Below, one piece after another: positions 19,291-27,417 of a stretch of DNA of 64,000 nucleotides (the stretch's first letter is position 1; every line of letters starts with the position of its first letter). Below the pieces are notes generated by a model. That model saw only the letters and a program-made list of their open reading frames with translations. It was not told the DNA's origin and did not search any database. Both the position numbers and the translations under genes were made by a program. This DNA is from Stieleria mannarensis. Lineage in GTDB: Bacteria; Planctomycetota; Planctomycetia; Pirellulales; Pirellulaceae. The DNA lies in assembly GCF_014154935.1 (NCBI RefSeq), contig NZ_JACEHH010000020.1, forward strand, positions 101,842 through 165,841, written 5' to 3'.

Positions 19291-20652
19291 GTGAAAACGA
19301 ATCATCTCATTTGGATTTCGGTGGCAGCGTTAGCCATTTCCACCGCATCCCCGTCCGACGCCCAGGTCCCGACCGAGGCCCCGGTACCGACCATCTGGCG
19401 GTTCATCGGAATCCCTCAGGGCATCCAAAAAATCCGTGACGTGACGACCAACCGGCGTGGGAACCATCCCGGTCTGGAACGAAAACCGCCGCTGAAACGC
19501 ATCGCCGACCCGGCCAACCTGGAATCGCCCAACCCGGCGATCAAAGCGGCGGCGGAGATCAAGCAAGCCGAGGACTTGAAGGCCCAGAAGATCAAGGCGA
19601 TCAAGTTCCTGGCCGACATGGGCTGTGGATGCTACGACAAGGAAGGCAAGATCACCGACGCCCTGCTGGCAGCCATGGATGACTGCACGCCGGACGTGCG
19701 ATTGGCCGCGATCGAAGCGATCGAAACGGCAGCCAATGGCGAAGGGTGCAGCAAGTGCGGATCGACGTCCTGCTGCAGCGAAAAGGTCACCAAGCGGTTG
19801 AGCGAAATCGCTTACGAACGCGACGACAGCGGTTGCCACTTGGAGCCCAATGCGGACGTTCGTGCCGCCGCGGCGAAAGCCCTGTGCGTGTGCTGCCCGA
19901 ACCGAGCGACCGGCCCGATCGAGGAAGATGTGCCCGAAGAGTTGATTCCGCCGCCGGTCGTCCCGGATCCGATTTCCGGTGAAGGTGCCGAGCAGCCAGA
20001 GGGAATTCAAGGCGAAGGTGCCGGTGCCGAAGTGCTGGAAGCCCCGATTGAAGAAGACGACACAGAAGCCGAAAGCGGCGCCGCCGGTGTCGAGACGACC
20101 ACGACGGCGGAAGGGTTGAAACTGTTTCAAGCCGCCAAGGTAGAACGGTCGGAAGTCGAAGTCGGTCAGGTCAAAATGATCGGCGGCATGGCGATCCAGC
20201 CCGTGACGATCACCCCGGTCACCGCAACGTCCGACGTTCAAACAGCCCGACCCGCCGGTCAACCGGTCTCGTTGTCGCTCAGTGACAATGCGGCCAAGCC
20301 CCAGTCGACGGTGAAGCAAAAGACTCAGGCATTGCCGATGCCGGTCGCACTGCCCATCAAAAAGGCCGCCAAAGTCGATCACGCTCGTATCGCCCCCAAA
20401 CCGGCCGCACGAAAGAACGTCATTGCCACGGTGGTCGGAGTCGATCAGAAATCGGGCCGCGTCATCTTGCGAAGCGGCCAAGCCATGCGGCCCGGAGCCT
20501 CGGTCACCGTGTACCACCAATACCTGACCGGCGAACGCTTGGTCGCACACCTGCTGATCAACAGCGTCAATGGGAGCCAGTCGGTCGCCACCGTCACCGA
20601 CCCGTCAAGTTTGACGAAGATCCACACCGGCGACCGAGCCGTGTGCTTCTAA
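19291..20652 (+). CDS. Secreted HEAT-repeat protein with Cys-rich centre
   Basis: 453 residues, GTG start (GTG AAA ACG) with GGAA about 8 bases upstream; no in-frame ATG fits the signal peptide LIWISVAALAISTASPSDAQ. Residues ~80-210 form HEAT-like helical repeats (DVRLAAIEAIETAA, DVRAAAAKALCVC) with many cysteines in pairs (GCGCYD, CSKCGSTSCC, CVCC), suggesting disulfides or metal binding. An acidic, Glu/Pro-rich linker spans ~210-280. The last ~80 residues are a beta-rich domain (NVIATVVGVDQKSGRVIL onward). Function unknown; a periplasmic or surface scaffold is plausible. A strong terminator follows, and the gene looks monocistronic. Confidence 0.7.
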   Translation: MKTNHLIWISVAALAISTASPSDAQVPTEAPVPTIWRFIGIPQGIQKIRDVTTNRRGNHPGLERKPPLKRIADPANLESPNPAIKAAAEIKQAEDLKAQKIKAIKFLADMGCGCYDKEGKITDALLAAMDDCTPDVRLAAIEAIETAANGEGCSKCGSTSCCSEKVTKRLSEIAYERDDSGCHLEPNADVRAAAAKALCVCCPNRATGPIEEDVPEELIPPPVVPDPISGEGAEQPEGIQGEGAGAEVLEAPIEEDDTEAESGAAGVETTTTAEGLKLFQAAKVERSEVEVGQVKMIGGMAIQPVTITPVTATSDVQTARPAGQPVSLSLSDNAAKPQSTVKQKTQALPMPVALPIKKAAKVDHARIAPKPAARKNVIATVVGVDQKSGRVILRSGQAMRPGASVTVYHQYLTGERLVAHLLINSVNGSQSVATVTDPSSLTKIHTGDRAVCF

Positions 20653-20680
20653 GCCACGAACGAAAATCGAAATCATCGAA

Positions 20681-20711
20681 AAGCGTCAGCGGACCCGCTG
20701 ACGCTTTTTTT
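20681..20711 (+). terminator. Rho-independent terminator after the HEAT protein gene
   Basis: A perfect 12-bp stem, AAGCGTCAGCGG at 20681-20692 and its complement at 20695-20706, runs into a seven-T tract at 20705-20711. It lies 28 bp after the stop codon. Confidence 0.9.
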
Positions 20712-20819
20712 ATTGGCGAGTAGCTGGGACGGTCTGACAGAAAAATAGGGGGCAGAAAAATGGACGCCCGGGAGAGAATGAGGACAGGAAAATGGGTGAC
20801 AAGAACTAAGACTCAAGAC

Positions 20820-21926
20820 TCAAAAGCGAAACGTCTTCTGCGTCTTCGGCCGAATCGTGGCAATCGCGGTGGCGTCGGCCAGATTGATCGCAGACGTCGC
20901 CGCCCAGGCGCGGAGATCGTTTGCCGGTGCGGGGGGAGCGATCACGTCGACTTCGCTCAAGGACCTTGGCAGGGCTTGGCAGAGTGACTTGGCCAATCGT
21001 TTGGCGCCGCTTCGTCCGGCATCGTCATTGTCGGCGATGATCGCAAGTCGCCGGGGCTGGTGCCGGTGGATGTAGCGGTCGACGAAGAAGGTGGACGCGC
21101 TGCAGCTGGCCCGTCCGATCGCCCACAAGCCTGACGTGATCGCCGCCGCGGTGTCCGAGGCTCCTTCGGTGATATAAAGCGTCTCCTGAGTTTCTGTCGC
21201 GGTGCTTGGTCCGGCGGTCCGACGGGCGACAAAGATCCCGCTTTGGCTACCGCGTCGTGACCATTTGGAGTTCCGTTTTTGCGTCCAAGGCAATCCACTG
21301 ATGCGAACTCCGATCACCTGGTCGTGTTCGTTTCGCATCGGCCACGTGCTACTGTTGCCATCAGTCGTCACACCGACCCGAAGCCTCTGCAGGGCGTGCT
21401 CCGAAACCGTCAGCTGTTCGGCAAGCCGGCGGCGGGTGGCTGCATCAATGCGGCGATGGGCGTCGCGGGCGAAGGTGGTGTGCGCGTCGATCGCTTCGGC
21501 AGACTGGTCGATGGGGATCGAGCCTGTTGAGCAGGACGATGGAGCCGCAGCGGTCCGGCTGCGGAGACTGCCGACGGTCGGTCGGACGCCCACCGCATCG
21601 GCCAGGAAAGCCAGCGATTCGGCAAAGGAACAGCCCAGCCACCAGCGCAGCGTGGCGATCCCGTCACCGGGGCGGATCGCACTGCCGCGGGTAAAGCAGC
21701 GTCGGCAATGGACCGCCCCACGTTGCGGAAGATCGCGAAAGGCTGCGAATCGGTCGCGCCCGCCGCACTTGGGACAGGGGTGGTTGCGGCCATCCAAAAC
21801 GGCGGCCGGGATGCCGGCGGAACTAAGGATCTCGCCCCACCCCCCCATCGCAGCTCGGCGAAGTTCATCGACGTCGAAGTACGGCATCACAGCTTGAATA
21901 AGTGGGGGGCGTTCCAGTGAAGACAT
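20820..21926 (-). CDS. Phage-type DNA primase: zinc ribbon plus TOPRIM
   Basis: 368 residues from the ATG at 21926; the longer frame to 22004 would add sequence encoded by a repeat. The zinc ribbon is CPKCGGRDRF (Cys51, Cys54) with CRRC (Cys74, Cys77), the form seen in T7 gp4-like and P4 alpha-like primases. A TOPRIM fold follows: YITEGASDTAAAI supplies the acidic Glu and IIADNDDAGRSGAK the Asp pair. No helicase domain is attached and no phage, integrase or plasmid gene lies nearby. It may be a remnant of an integrated element, a domesticated primase, or a conserved planctomycete orphan. Predicted role: RNA primer synthesis or another TOPRIM nucleotidyl reaction. Confidence 0.75.
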   Translation of the reverse strand: MSSLERPPLIQAVMPYFDVDELRRAAMGGWGEILSSAGIPAAVLDGRNHPCPKCGGRDRFAAFRDLPQRGAVHCRRCFTRGSAIRPGDGIATLRWWLGCSFAESLAFLADAVGVRPTVGSLRSRTAAAPSSCSTGSIPIDQSAEAIDAHTTFARDAHRRIDAATRRRLAEQLTVSEHALQRLRVGVTTDGNSSTWPMRNEHDQVIGVRISGLPWTQKRNSKWSRRGSQSGIFVARRTAGPSTATETQETLYITEGASDTAAAITSGLWAIGRASCSASTFFVDRYIHRHQPRRLAIIADNDDAGRSGAKRLAKSLCQALPRSLSEVDVIAPPAPANDLRAWAATSAINLADATAIATIRPKTQKTFRF

Positions 21927-22332
21927 CACCCTTCCCTCTGGGAGGGGCGCGGAGGAGTGAGCGCTCGGAGCGGGGAGGGTTTGCTGTGGCTCAGTGATAC
22001 CCAACTGCCACCGCTCGATCCTCCCCTCGCTACGCTCGACCCTCCCTTCCGGGGAGGGTTAAGTCTTAACTTGATGCACATGCCCCTCGCTGCGCCCGAT
22101 TCACCCTGCCAGGGAGGGTGAATTTGGAAACCGCATGAACTCTGGCTGGGCGGGGGGCAATGGATCGATGGCATCACGTCTGCACTTGATGTCTACGCCT
22201 CCTCCACCAGTTTCGGCACCGCGCAATCGAACGTTTGACCCCCATTCAAATCGTTCACTTGACCCGGATCGTAGCGGTCGCCACGTTTTGCCTCCCATCT
22301 TCAATCGCACGGCCGGCTGCTACACTTCGGCC
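21927..22332. repeat. 406-bp spacer with GGGAGGG-type palindromic repeats
   Basis: Four short arms of the form CCCTCCC / GGGAGGG occur between 21930 and 22125 (CCCTCTGGGAGGGG, CTCCCCTCGCTACGCTCGAC, CCCTCCCTTCCGGGGAGGG, CACCCTGCCAGGGAGGGTG), as if several hairpin repeats were stacked. No gene is seen; the last part is upstream of queA. Confidence 0.6.
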
Positions 22333-23436
22333 ATGAGCGAAATCGATTTCTATGACTACGAATTACCCCGCGAGCGGATCGCCCAGGAACCCCTGGCGAC
22401 CCGCAGCGACGCCCGGCTGATGTTAGTCCATCGCAGCAGTGGCGAGATCGAACACCACTATGTCCGCGATCTGCCGGACCTGTTGCGCAGCGAGGACACC
22501 CTGGTGCTGAACGACAGCCGCGTCATCCCGGCGCGAATGGTCGGGTTCCGCACGCGGACCCAAGGTCGCTGGCAGGGACTGTTTTTGCGTGAAGACGCCG
22601 AAACGGGGATCTGGGAGGTGTTGACCAAAACCCGCGGCAAACTGGTTCCCGGGGAAACGATCACGATTGAAGACCGCAACGGGTTGCCCGGCATGCGGCT
22701 GGAAGTGGTCGCGCGGACCGAACACGGGCACATGCTCGTGTTGCCTCGTCCCCCCGCCGATCGTCTGGCATTCGCAGGCGATGAGACCGAATTGTCAGAA
22801 TCCGCCAGCGCCGATCAGTGGCTCAATCGTTTCGGACGCGTGCCGCTGCCGCCGTACATTCGCGACGGGCACATGGTCGATGCCGACGTGTCCAACTACC
22901 AAACCGTGTTTGCCAAGACGCCCGGCAGCGTGGCCGCGCCGACCGCCGGGCTGCATTTCACCCCCAGCCTGCTCGGCCAGATCGCCGACGGTGGCACCGA
23001 GACCGCATCGGTGACGCTACACGTGGGGCTGGGAACGTTCCGCCCAATCAGCACCGCGACGCTGTCGGAGCACGAGATGCATACCGAGTGGGGACAGATC
23101 ACCGAAGAAAACGCCGACTTGATCGTCCAGCGACGGGCCGCCGGCGGCCGCTGTGTTGCCGTCGGCACGACCAGCGTGCGTGTGCTCGAGAGTGCCGCGG
23201 CGGAGCTTTCGGGCGACCTGCGGGCTTGGACTTCGACGACTGATCTGTTCATCCGCCCGCCCTATCAATTCAAGATCGTCGACGCGTTGATGACCAATTT
23301 CCACCTGCCCAAAAGCACGTTGCTGGTGCTCGTCAGCGCCTTTGCCACCCGCGAGTTGATTCTCGAGGCGTATGCTAAAGCGATCGAGAACGAATACCGT
23401 TTCTTCAGCTATGGGGATGCGATGCTGATCGTGTAG
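22333..23436 (+). CDS. queA: S-adenosylmethionine:tRNA ribosyltransferase-isomerase
   Basis: 367 residues from the ATG at 22333 (MSEIDFYDYELP); the open frame continues upstream but the family N-terminus starts here. QueA transfers and isomerises the ribosyl moiety of SAM onto 7-aminomethyl-7-deazaguanine in tRNA to form epoxyqueuosine. Conserved blocks: YELPRERIAQEPL, LVLNDSRVIPARM, VAAPTAGLHFTP, HVGLGTFRPI, VGTTSVRVLESA and TNFHLPKSTLLVLVSAF near the C-terminus. Its length matches the family. Its 3' end overlaps the convergent membrane-protein gene by 32 bp. No other queuosine gene is in the window. Confidence 0.96.
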   Translation: MSEIDFYDYELPRERIAQEPLATRSDARLMLVHRSSGEIEHHYVRDLPDLLRSEDTLVLNDSRVIPARMVGFRTRTQGRWQGLFLREDAETGIWEVLTKTRGKLVPGETITIEDRNGLPGMRLEVVARTEHGHMLVLPRPPADRLAFAGDETELSESASADQWLNRFGRVPLPPYIRDGHMVDADVSNYQTVFAKTPGSVAAPTAGLHFTPSLLGQIADGGTETASVTLHVGLGTFRPISTATLSEHEMHTEWGQITEENADLIVQRRAAGGRCVAVGTTSVRVLESAAAELSGDLRAWTSTTDLFIRPPYQFKIVDALMTNFHLPKSTLLVLVSAFATRELILEAYAKAIENEYRFFSYGDAMLIV

Positions 23437-23830
23437 CCCGCGTCCCGATCAACAGCACCACGATCGCGGGAATCATCATGAATCCCGCCCAGCCGTGAAT
23501 CGACATCAGTGAATGCATCTGGTGGGTCGATGGAACCGGCAGCATGCACAGGAACACGGTGGCGATCGCGACCAGCCCGGCCGCCACCGTCGCCAGGTAG
23601 CCCAAGATCTGTAACCAGGACGTCGTCCGCTTGGCCGGCAGATACCTCAAGAAGAACAACGCGAACACCGGCAACCCCATCACCAGCACTCCGCTGGCCA
23701 TCATGTGTGCCAGCAACGCCTGGCCGTCGAGGGTTTGCTCATCCATGGCGGCCGGCCAAGAAGTGAACACCAGCACGGCAACCACCATCACCAGTGCCAC
23801 AAGCAAGATTCGATCGATCCAAACCAGCAT
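23405..23830 (-). CDS. Four-helix membrane protein, cytochrome b561-like appearance
   Basis: 141 residues from the ATG at 23830 (MLVWIDRILLVAL); upstream in-frame codons would add a polar tail from repeat DNA. Four hydrophobic helices are visible at ~7-23, ~43-60, ~72-95 and ~110-130. Histidines sit at helix starts (LLAHMMASG, STHQMHSL, IHGWAGF), the arrangement expected of a small haem b or quinone-linked membrane protein. I do not recognise a named family and haem binding is a guess. The gene converges with and overlaps the end of queA by 32 bp. Confidence 0.6.
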   Translation of the reverse strand: MLVWIDRILLVALVMVVAVLVFTSWPAAMDEQTLDGQALLAHMMASGVLVMGLPVFALFFLRYLPAKRTTSWLQILGYLATVAAGLVAIATVFLCMLPVPSTHQMHSLMSIHGWAGFMMIPAIVVLLIGTRATRSASHPHS

Positions 23831-23870
23831 CAGAACAGACGCCTTGTTAATAAAGGGGAAAGGGAGATTA

Positions 23871-23936
23871 AAGCAACCGTTGGTGTCTGGCCTTGAGGCG
23901 ATTCCCGTCGCTGCATTCGCAGCGACCATGGCGGCT
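23871..23936. repeat. Family G interspersed repeat
   Basis: Shares the core GGTGTCTGGCCTTGAGGCGA with 11145-11199 and, reversed, 32511-32557. It ends in a small CGTCGCTGCA / TCGCAGCGAC hairpin. Confidence 0.75.
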
Positions 23937-23964
23937 AAAGCCTGTGCATCAACGCTTCTGCCCG

Positions 23965-24723
23965 CTAGTTCTGTTTCGTCTCCGCATCCCTTCGCCGCTT
24001 CTTGTCGTCTTCGATTACCAGCTTCGGCGGCAACTCCTTGCCTTGGGGGATAAACTTCATCGAGATCGAATTGACACAGTGCCGCGTGTTCTTTTCGGTG
24101 AGCCGTTCGCCTTGGAAAACGTGTCCCAGGTGACCGTCACAATTGGCGCACACGATCTCAACGCGATAACCATCGGCATCTCTTTGACGCCGGACCGCGC
24201 CTTTGATTTCGTCATCAAAACTGGGCCAACCACAGTGGCTTTCGAACTTGTCATCGCTGCGGTACAGCTGAGCGTTGCATTGGCGGCAAATGTAAGTGCC
24301 CGGGTCCTTGGTCATCGTGTAGCCGCCCGGCCCCGGCGGTTCGGTGCCCTTGTTCAAGATCACGTACGCCGCGTTGCGATCCAGTGCGTTGTACTCTTTG
24401 ACGAAATCCAACTTTTGCTTCGGCGCCGGTTCTTCGTTCGACTCTGTCACGGTTCGCTTTTCCGGTTCGGGGGCTTTCTCGTTGGACGCTTCATCGCTGC
24501 TCGTCGTTTTCACGGGCTCGCTTGCAGACTCGGGTTTGGTTTCGGGCGCTGACGAGTCGCCGACCAGGACCACCGGTTCGGTGGGTTCGGTGACGACGGG
24601 CTTGGATGCGACCGGTGTGTCGACGCAGCCACACGTTAGCGCGATGATCACACCGCCGGCCAGGCATCTCGCGCCGGCCGAAGCCATGTTCGAAAAACCG
24701 TCCCCGCGATCGCGATTGTTCAT
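23965..24723 (-). CDS. msrB: Peptide-methionine (R)-S-oxide reductase, exported
   Basis: 252 residues from the ATG at 24723; a GTG at 24735 is possible but would overlap the preceding gene. An N-terminal hydrophobic segment (GGVIIALTCGC) suggests a lipoprotein or exported form, followed by a long acidic, Pro/Ser/Glu-rich linker (residues ~40-105). The reductase domain has both zinc-binding CxxC pairs (CRQC, CANC), the HCGWPSF block, GHLGHVF, and the catalytic Cys in RHCVNSISMKFIP. It reduces methionine-R-sulfoxide in oxidised proteins, here probably in the periplasm or on a membrane. The prepilin peptidase gene ends 4 bp upstream, so the two are likely cotranscribed. Confidence 0.92.
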   Translation of the reverse strand: MNNRDRGDGFSNMASAGARCLAGGVIIALTCGCVDTPVASKPVVTEPTEPVVLVGDSSAPETKPESASEPVKTTSSDEASNEKAPEPEKRTVTESNEEPAPKQKLDFVKEYNALDRNAAYVILNKGTEPPGPGGYTMTKDPGTYICRQCNAQLYRSDDKFESHCGWPSFDDEIKGAVRRQRDADGYRVEIVCANCDGHLGHVFQGERLTEKNTRHCVNSISMKFIPQGKELPPKLVIEDDKKRRRDAETKQN

Positions 24724-24727
24724 GTTC

Positions 24728-26101
24728 TCATTCACCGAACAGCGTCTCCTTTGTGACCCGCCAGAAATAAAGCATCACTCCCATGATACCCGTAAGGGCA
24801 AGAAACAGCCAAAGCATAAATGGTCCCAGGATCGCCAGATTGCCCAAGAACCACCCATTGACCAGCCGATCCCACCCAAAAACGGAAAGTAACGTCCCCG
24901 CACACAGGTAGGGACCGAACGGGATCTCCGAATTGCGGGTGATGATGAAATACACCAATACGATCGCGATCGCCGCGATCGGGGCCAGAAAAAACGACAT
25001 CACCGCCCCCTGCCAGCCGATGAACGCGCCGATCATTGCCATCAACGTCACGTCGCCGAATCCCATCGCCTCGCGACGCATCGCGACGCTGCCGACGATC
25101 CGAATCGCCCAAACCACCCCGCCGCCGACCCCCAGTCCGATCAACGCCGTCAACAATCCGATCCACACATCGCCGGCGACGCCGAAGATGATGCGGATGA
25201 TCACCGCACCGATCAACCACATCGCCAGCAACCGCTTCCACGGGTTGTAAGGCTTGTTGCGAACCAGCGAGGCGAAGAAATACTCGAACGCCTTCAGCGG
25301 ACCGCGACGCAGAATCACCCGGCGATTGGACAGGGCAAAACACCACATCGTCCAAATCCCCACGCCCGTCCACCAGCCCGTCGGCCCGAACCACTTCGGA
25401 TCCGCGGCCGGCGCTGGCAAATAAAACGCCACAGGAACCAGCACGCCGTCCAGATCCAACGCCGGCAGAAAGGAATCTTTCTGCGCCAGGCACGCCACGA
25501 CCAACGCGATCAACGTCCCCGGGATCGTGATCTCGTCGGGAATCGTCTGTTCGTCGAAATCGATAAACGTCGCCGCCACCATCAACGAAATCAAGATCAG
25601 GTGCGATGCGAACACCGCCGTCATCCAGGGTTCATTCCCGGCGACCGCCACCGGAACGCGATCGGCCGGCGGCAGCAACATCCCCGTCTGCGTGACGAAC
25701 CAGTAATACAACGGGATCCCGATCGCCATCGACAACTCGATCAACATCGGGCGAACCCAAAACGCTTTGCCGTGCAGGGGGATTTCGCGACGCAGGCCCA
25801 ACCAACCGAGGATCGGAATTCGATCCGATGACTTTCGCGGCAGTGCTTGCGGGTCGGCCGGGGACCAGGGGCCGATCCAACGTGCGTCCCAAGCGAGTCG
25901 ATAGATCGCCCAATTGGCCACCGCGCCGAGCGCGATTCCGATCACGGCCAGCAACATCAATCGCAGCTCGATCGGTAGCGTTATCCAAAAAGCGATCAAA
26001 GAAACGGTCTCGTGATGTAGGGCAAGCCCATCGATCCGATGGCTGGACGTGTTCGCCGCCGTGAAGCCATCTTGAAGGCATGTTCGCCGCGGCGCAGGCA
26101 T
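24728..26101 (-). CDS. Prepilin peptidase (A24 family), polytopic membrane protein
   Basis: Up to 457 residues; the ATG at 26101 is the first start, but the first ~45 residues look non-conserved and the true start may be internal. At least eight hydrophobic segments. The two catalytic aspartates of A24 peptidases are visible: FIDFDEQTIPDEITIPG (first Asp region) and MGFGDVTLMAMIGAFIGW (GxGD motif). The N-terminal zinc-binding cysteine cluster of classic PilD is absent, as in many short or divergent members, and a ~100-residue insertion separates the motifs. It cleaves type IV pilin-like leaders on the cytoplasmic face. A DUF1559 protein with such a leader lies 1.3 kb away. msrB follows after 4 bp. 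Confidence 0.88.
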   Translation of the reverse strand: MPAPRRTCLQDGFTAANTSSHRIDGLALHHETVSLIAFWITLPIELRLMLLAVIGIALGAVANWAIYRLAWDARWIGPWSPADPQALPRKSSDRIPILGWLGLRREIPLHGKAFWVRPMLIELSMAIGIPLYYWFVTQTGMLLPPADRVPVAVAGNEPWMTAVFASHLILISLMVAATFIDFDEQTIPDEITIPGTLIALVVACLAQKDSFLPALDLDGVLVPVAFYLPAPAADPKWFGPTGWWTGVGIWTMWCFALSNRRVILRRGPLKAFEYFFASLVRNKPYNPWKRLLAMWLIGAVIIRIIFGVAGDVWIGLLTALIGLGVGGGVVWAIRIVGSVAMRREAMGFGDVTLMAMIGAFIGWQGAVMSFFLAPIAAIAIVLVYFIITRNSEIPFGPYLCAGTLLSVFGWDRLVNGWFLGNLAILGPFMLWLFLALTGIMGVMLYFWRVTKETLFGE

Positions 26102-26185
26102 GGTCTACATTGTTCTGTCTATTCGCCTTCGGGTGAACCCCAGTAACCCGCTCCCAGTCACCGCTCCCAAGTCGTCATCCGATTC

Positions 26186-27217
26186 ATGACCGCCCCCGAA
26201 ACACTCCGCTTCGAAAACCACCGTTTGATTCTGATCGACCAAACCAAGCTGCCGGGGGAATTGACCGAGCTGGTTTGCACCACCGTCGCACAGACGCATG
26301 ACGCGATCCGGCGATTGGTCGTTCGCGGCGCCCCGGCGATCGGCATCGCGGCGGCCTATGGCGTTTGCCTGGCCGTTCCGTCCGATGAAACCGATACCCC
26401 CGATCGATCTCGGTACATCGACGCGATCGAATCCTTGGCGACCAGCCGCCCCACGGCGGTCAATCTGTTCTGGGCGCTGGACCGCATGCGCCAGATCGTC
26501 GATTCCACGCCGGAGAGGGAATTGAAGGCCGCGTTGGTCGCCGAGGCCACGCGGATTCACGAGGAAGACCGCCAGATGTGCCACGCGATCGGACGCAACG
26601 GCGCCCCCTTGCTGGCCGACGTCGAAACCGTGCTGACGCATTGCAATGCAGGCGGCTTGGCCACATCGACCTGGGGGACCGCGCTCGCGCCGATCTATCA
26701 CTTGCACCAAACCGGGGACGCCCCGAAAGTCTTCGCCGACGAAACTCGCCCGTTGTTGCAAGGCGGACGCTTGACCGCTTGGGAGCTCTCGCAAGCCGGT
26801 GTCGATGTCACCGTGATCACCGATTCGATGTCGGGATCATTGATGCGTCAGGGAAAAATCCAAGCCGTGATCGTCGGGGCCGACCGGATCACCGCCCGCG
26901 GCGACGTGGCCAACAAGATCGGAACCTATCCTGTCGCGGTGTTGGCCAAGCATCACGGGTTGCCGTTCTACGTCGCTGCCCCGACCAACACGTTCGATTT
27001 GGAACTCGATTGCGGCGACGACATCCCGATCGAACAACGCGGCCGCGAAGAAATCGCCGCGCCGCACGGCGTCCGCATCGTTCCCGACGCCGTCGGCGTG
27101 CTCAATCCCGCCTTCGACGTCACCCCGGCCGAATTGGTCACCGCCATCATCACCCAGCGCGGCGTGATCACCCGACCGACGCGTGATGCCGTCGCCGATC
27201 ACTTCGCCAACGCGTAG
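26186..27217 (+). CDS. mtnA: S-methyl-5-thioribose-1-phosphate isomerase
   Basis: 343 residues, ATG at 26186. Methionine salvage enzyme converting methylthioribose-1-phosphate to methylthioribulose-1-phosphate. Family blocks: VRGAPAIGIAAAYG, NAGGLAT, ETRPLLQGGRLTAWEL, ITDSMSGSLM, and the catalytic VGADRITARGDVANKIGTY segment containing the conserved Asp; also PFYVAAPTNTFD. Length is normal. The TAG stop at 27215-27217 is supplied by a family A repeat, so the last residues border inserted DNA. No other salvage gene is in the window. Confidence 0.95.
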   Translation: MTAPETLRFENHRLILIDQTKLPGELTELVCTTVAQTHDAIRRLVVRGAPAIGIAAAYGVCLAVPSDETDTPDRSRYIDAIESLATSRPTAVNLFWALDRMRQIVDSTPERELKAALVAEATRIHEEDRQMCHAIGRNGAPLLADVETVLTHCNAGGLATSTWGTALAPIYHLHQTGDAPKVFADETRPLLQGGRLTAWELSQAGVDVTVITDSMSGSLMRQGKIQAVIVGADRITARGDVANKIGTYPVAVLAKHHGLPFYVAAPTNTFDLELDCGDDIPIEQRGREEIAAPHGVRIVPDAVGVLNPAFDVTPAELVTAIITQRGVITRPTRDAVADHFANA

Positions 27218-27384
27218 CGGAAGCCGCCAAGGCTTCCGGTCCTGCTTCGTCAATCCGTAGCGGAAGCCGCCAAGGCTTTCGGCTCGCCAACAGCACAATG
27301 CGTAGCGGAAGCCGCCAAGGCTTTCGGCTCGCCAACAGCACGACTGCGATTAGGGCGATCGAAACTCTCCGCGAGTTCCGCTAC
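27214..27384. repeat. Cluster of four family A repeats
   Basis: Direct copies begin at 27214, 27257 and 27302; the latter two share a longer ~40-bp unit extending through GGCTCGCCAACAGCAC, i.e. a tandem duplication. An inverted, more diverged copy lies at 27361-27384 (GCGAGTTCCGCTAC). The first copy carries the mtnA stop codon. Confidence 0.85.
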
Positions 27385-27417
27385 GCCAGATTGGTCAATC
27401 CAACCGGCATGTGCCGT

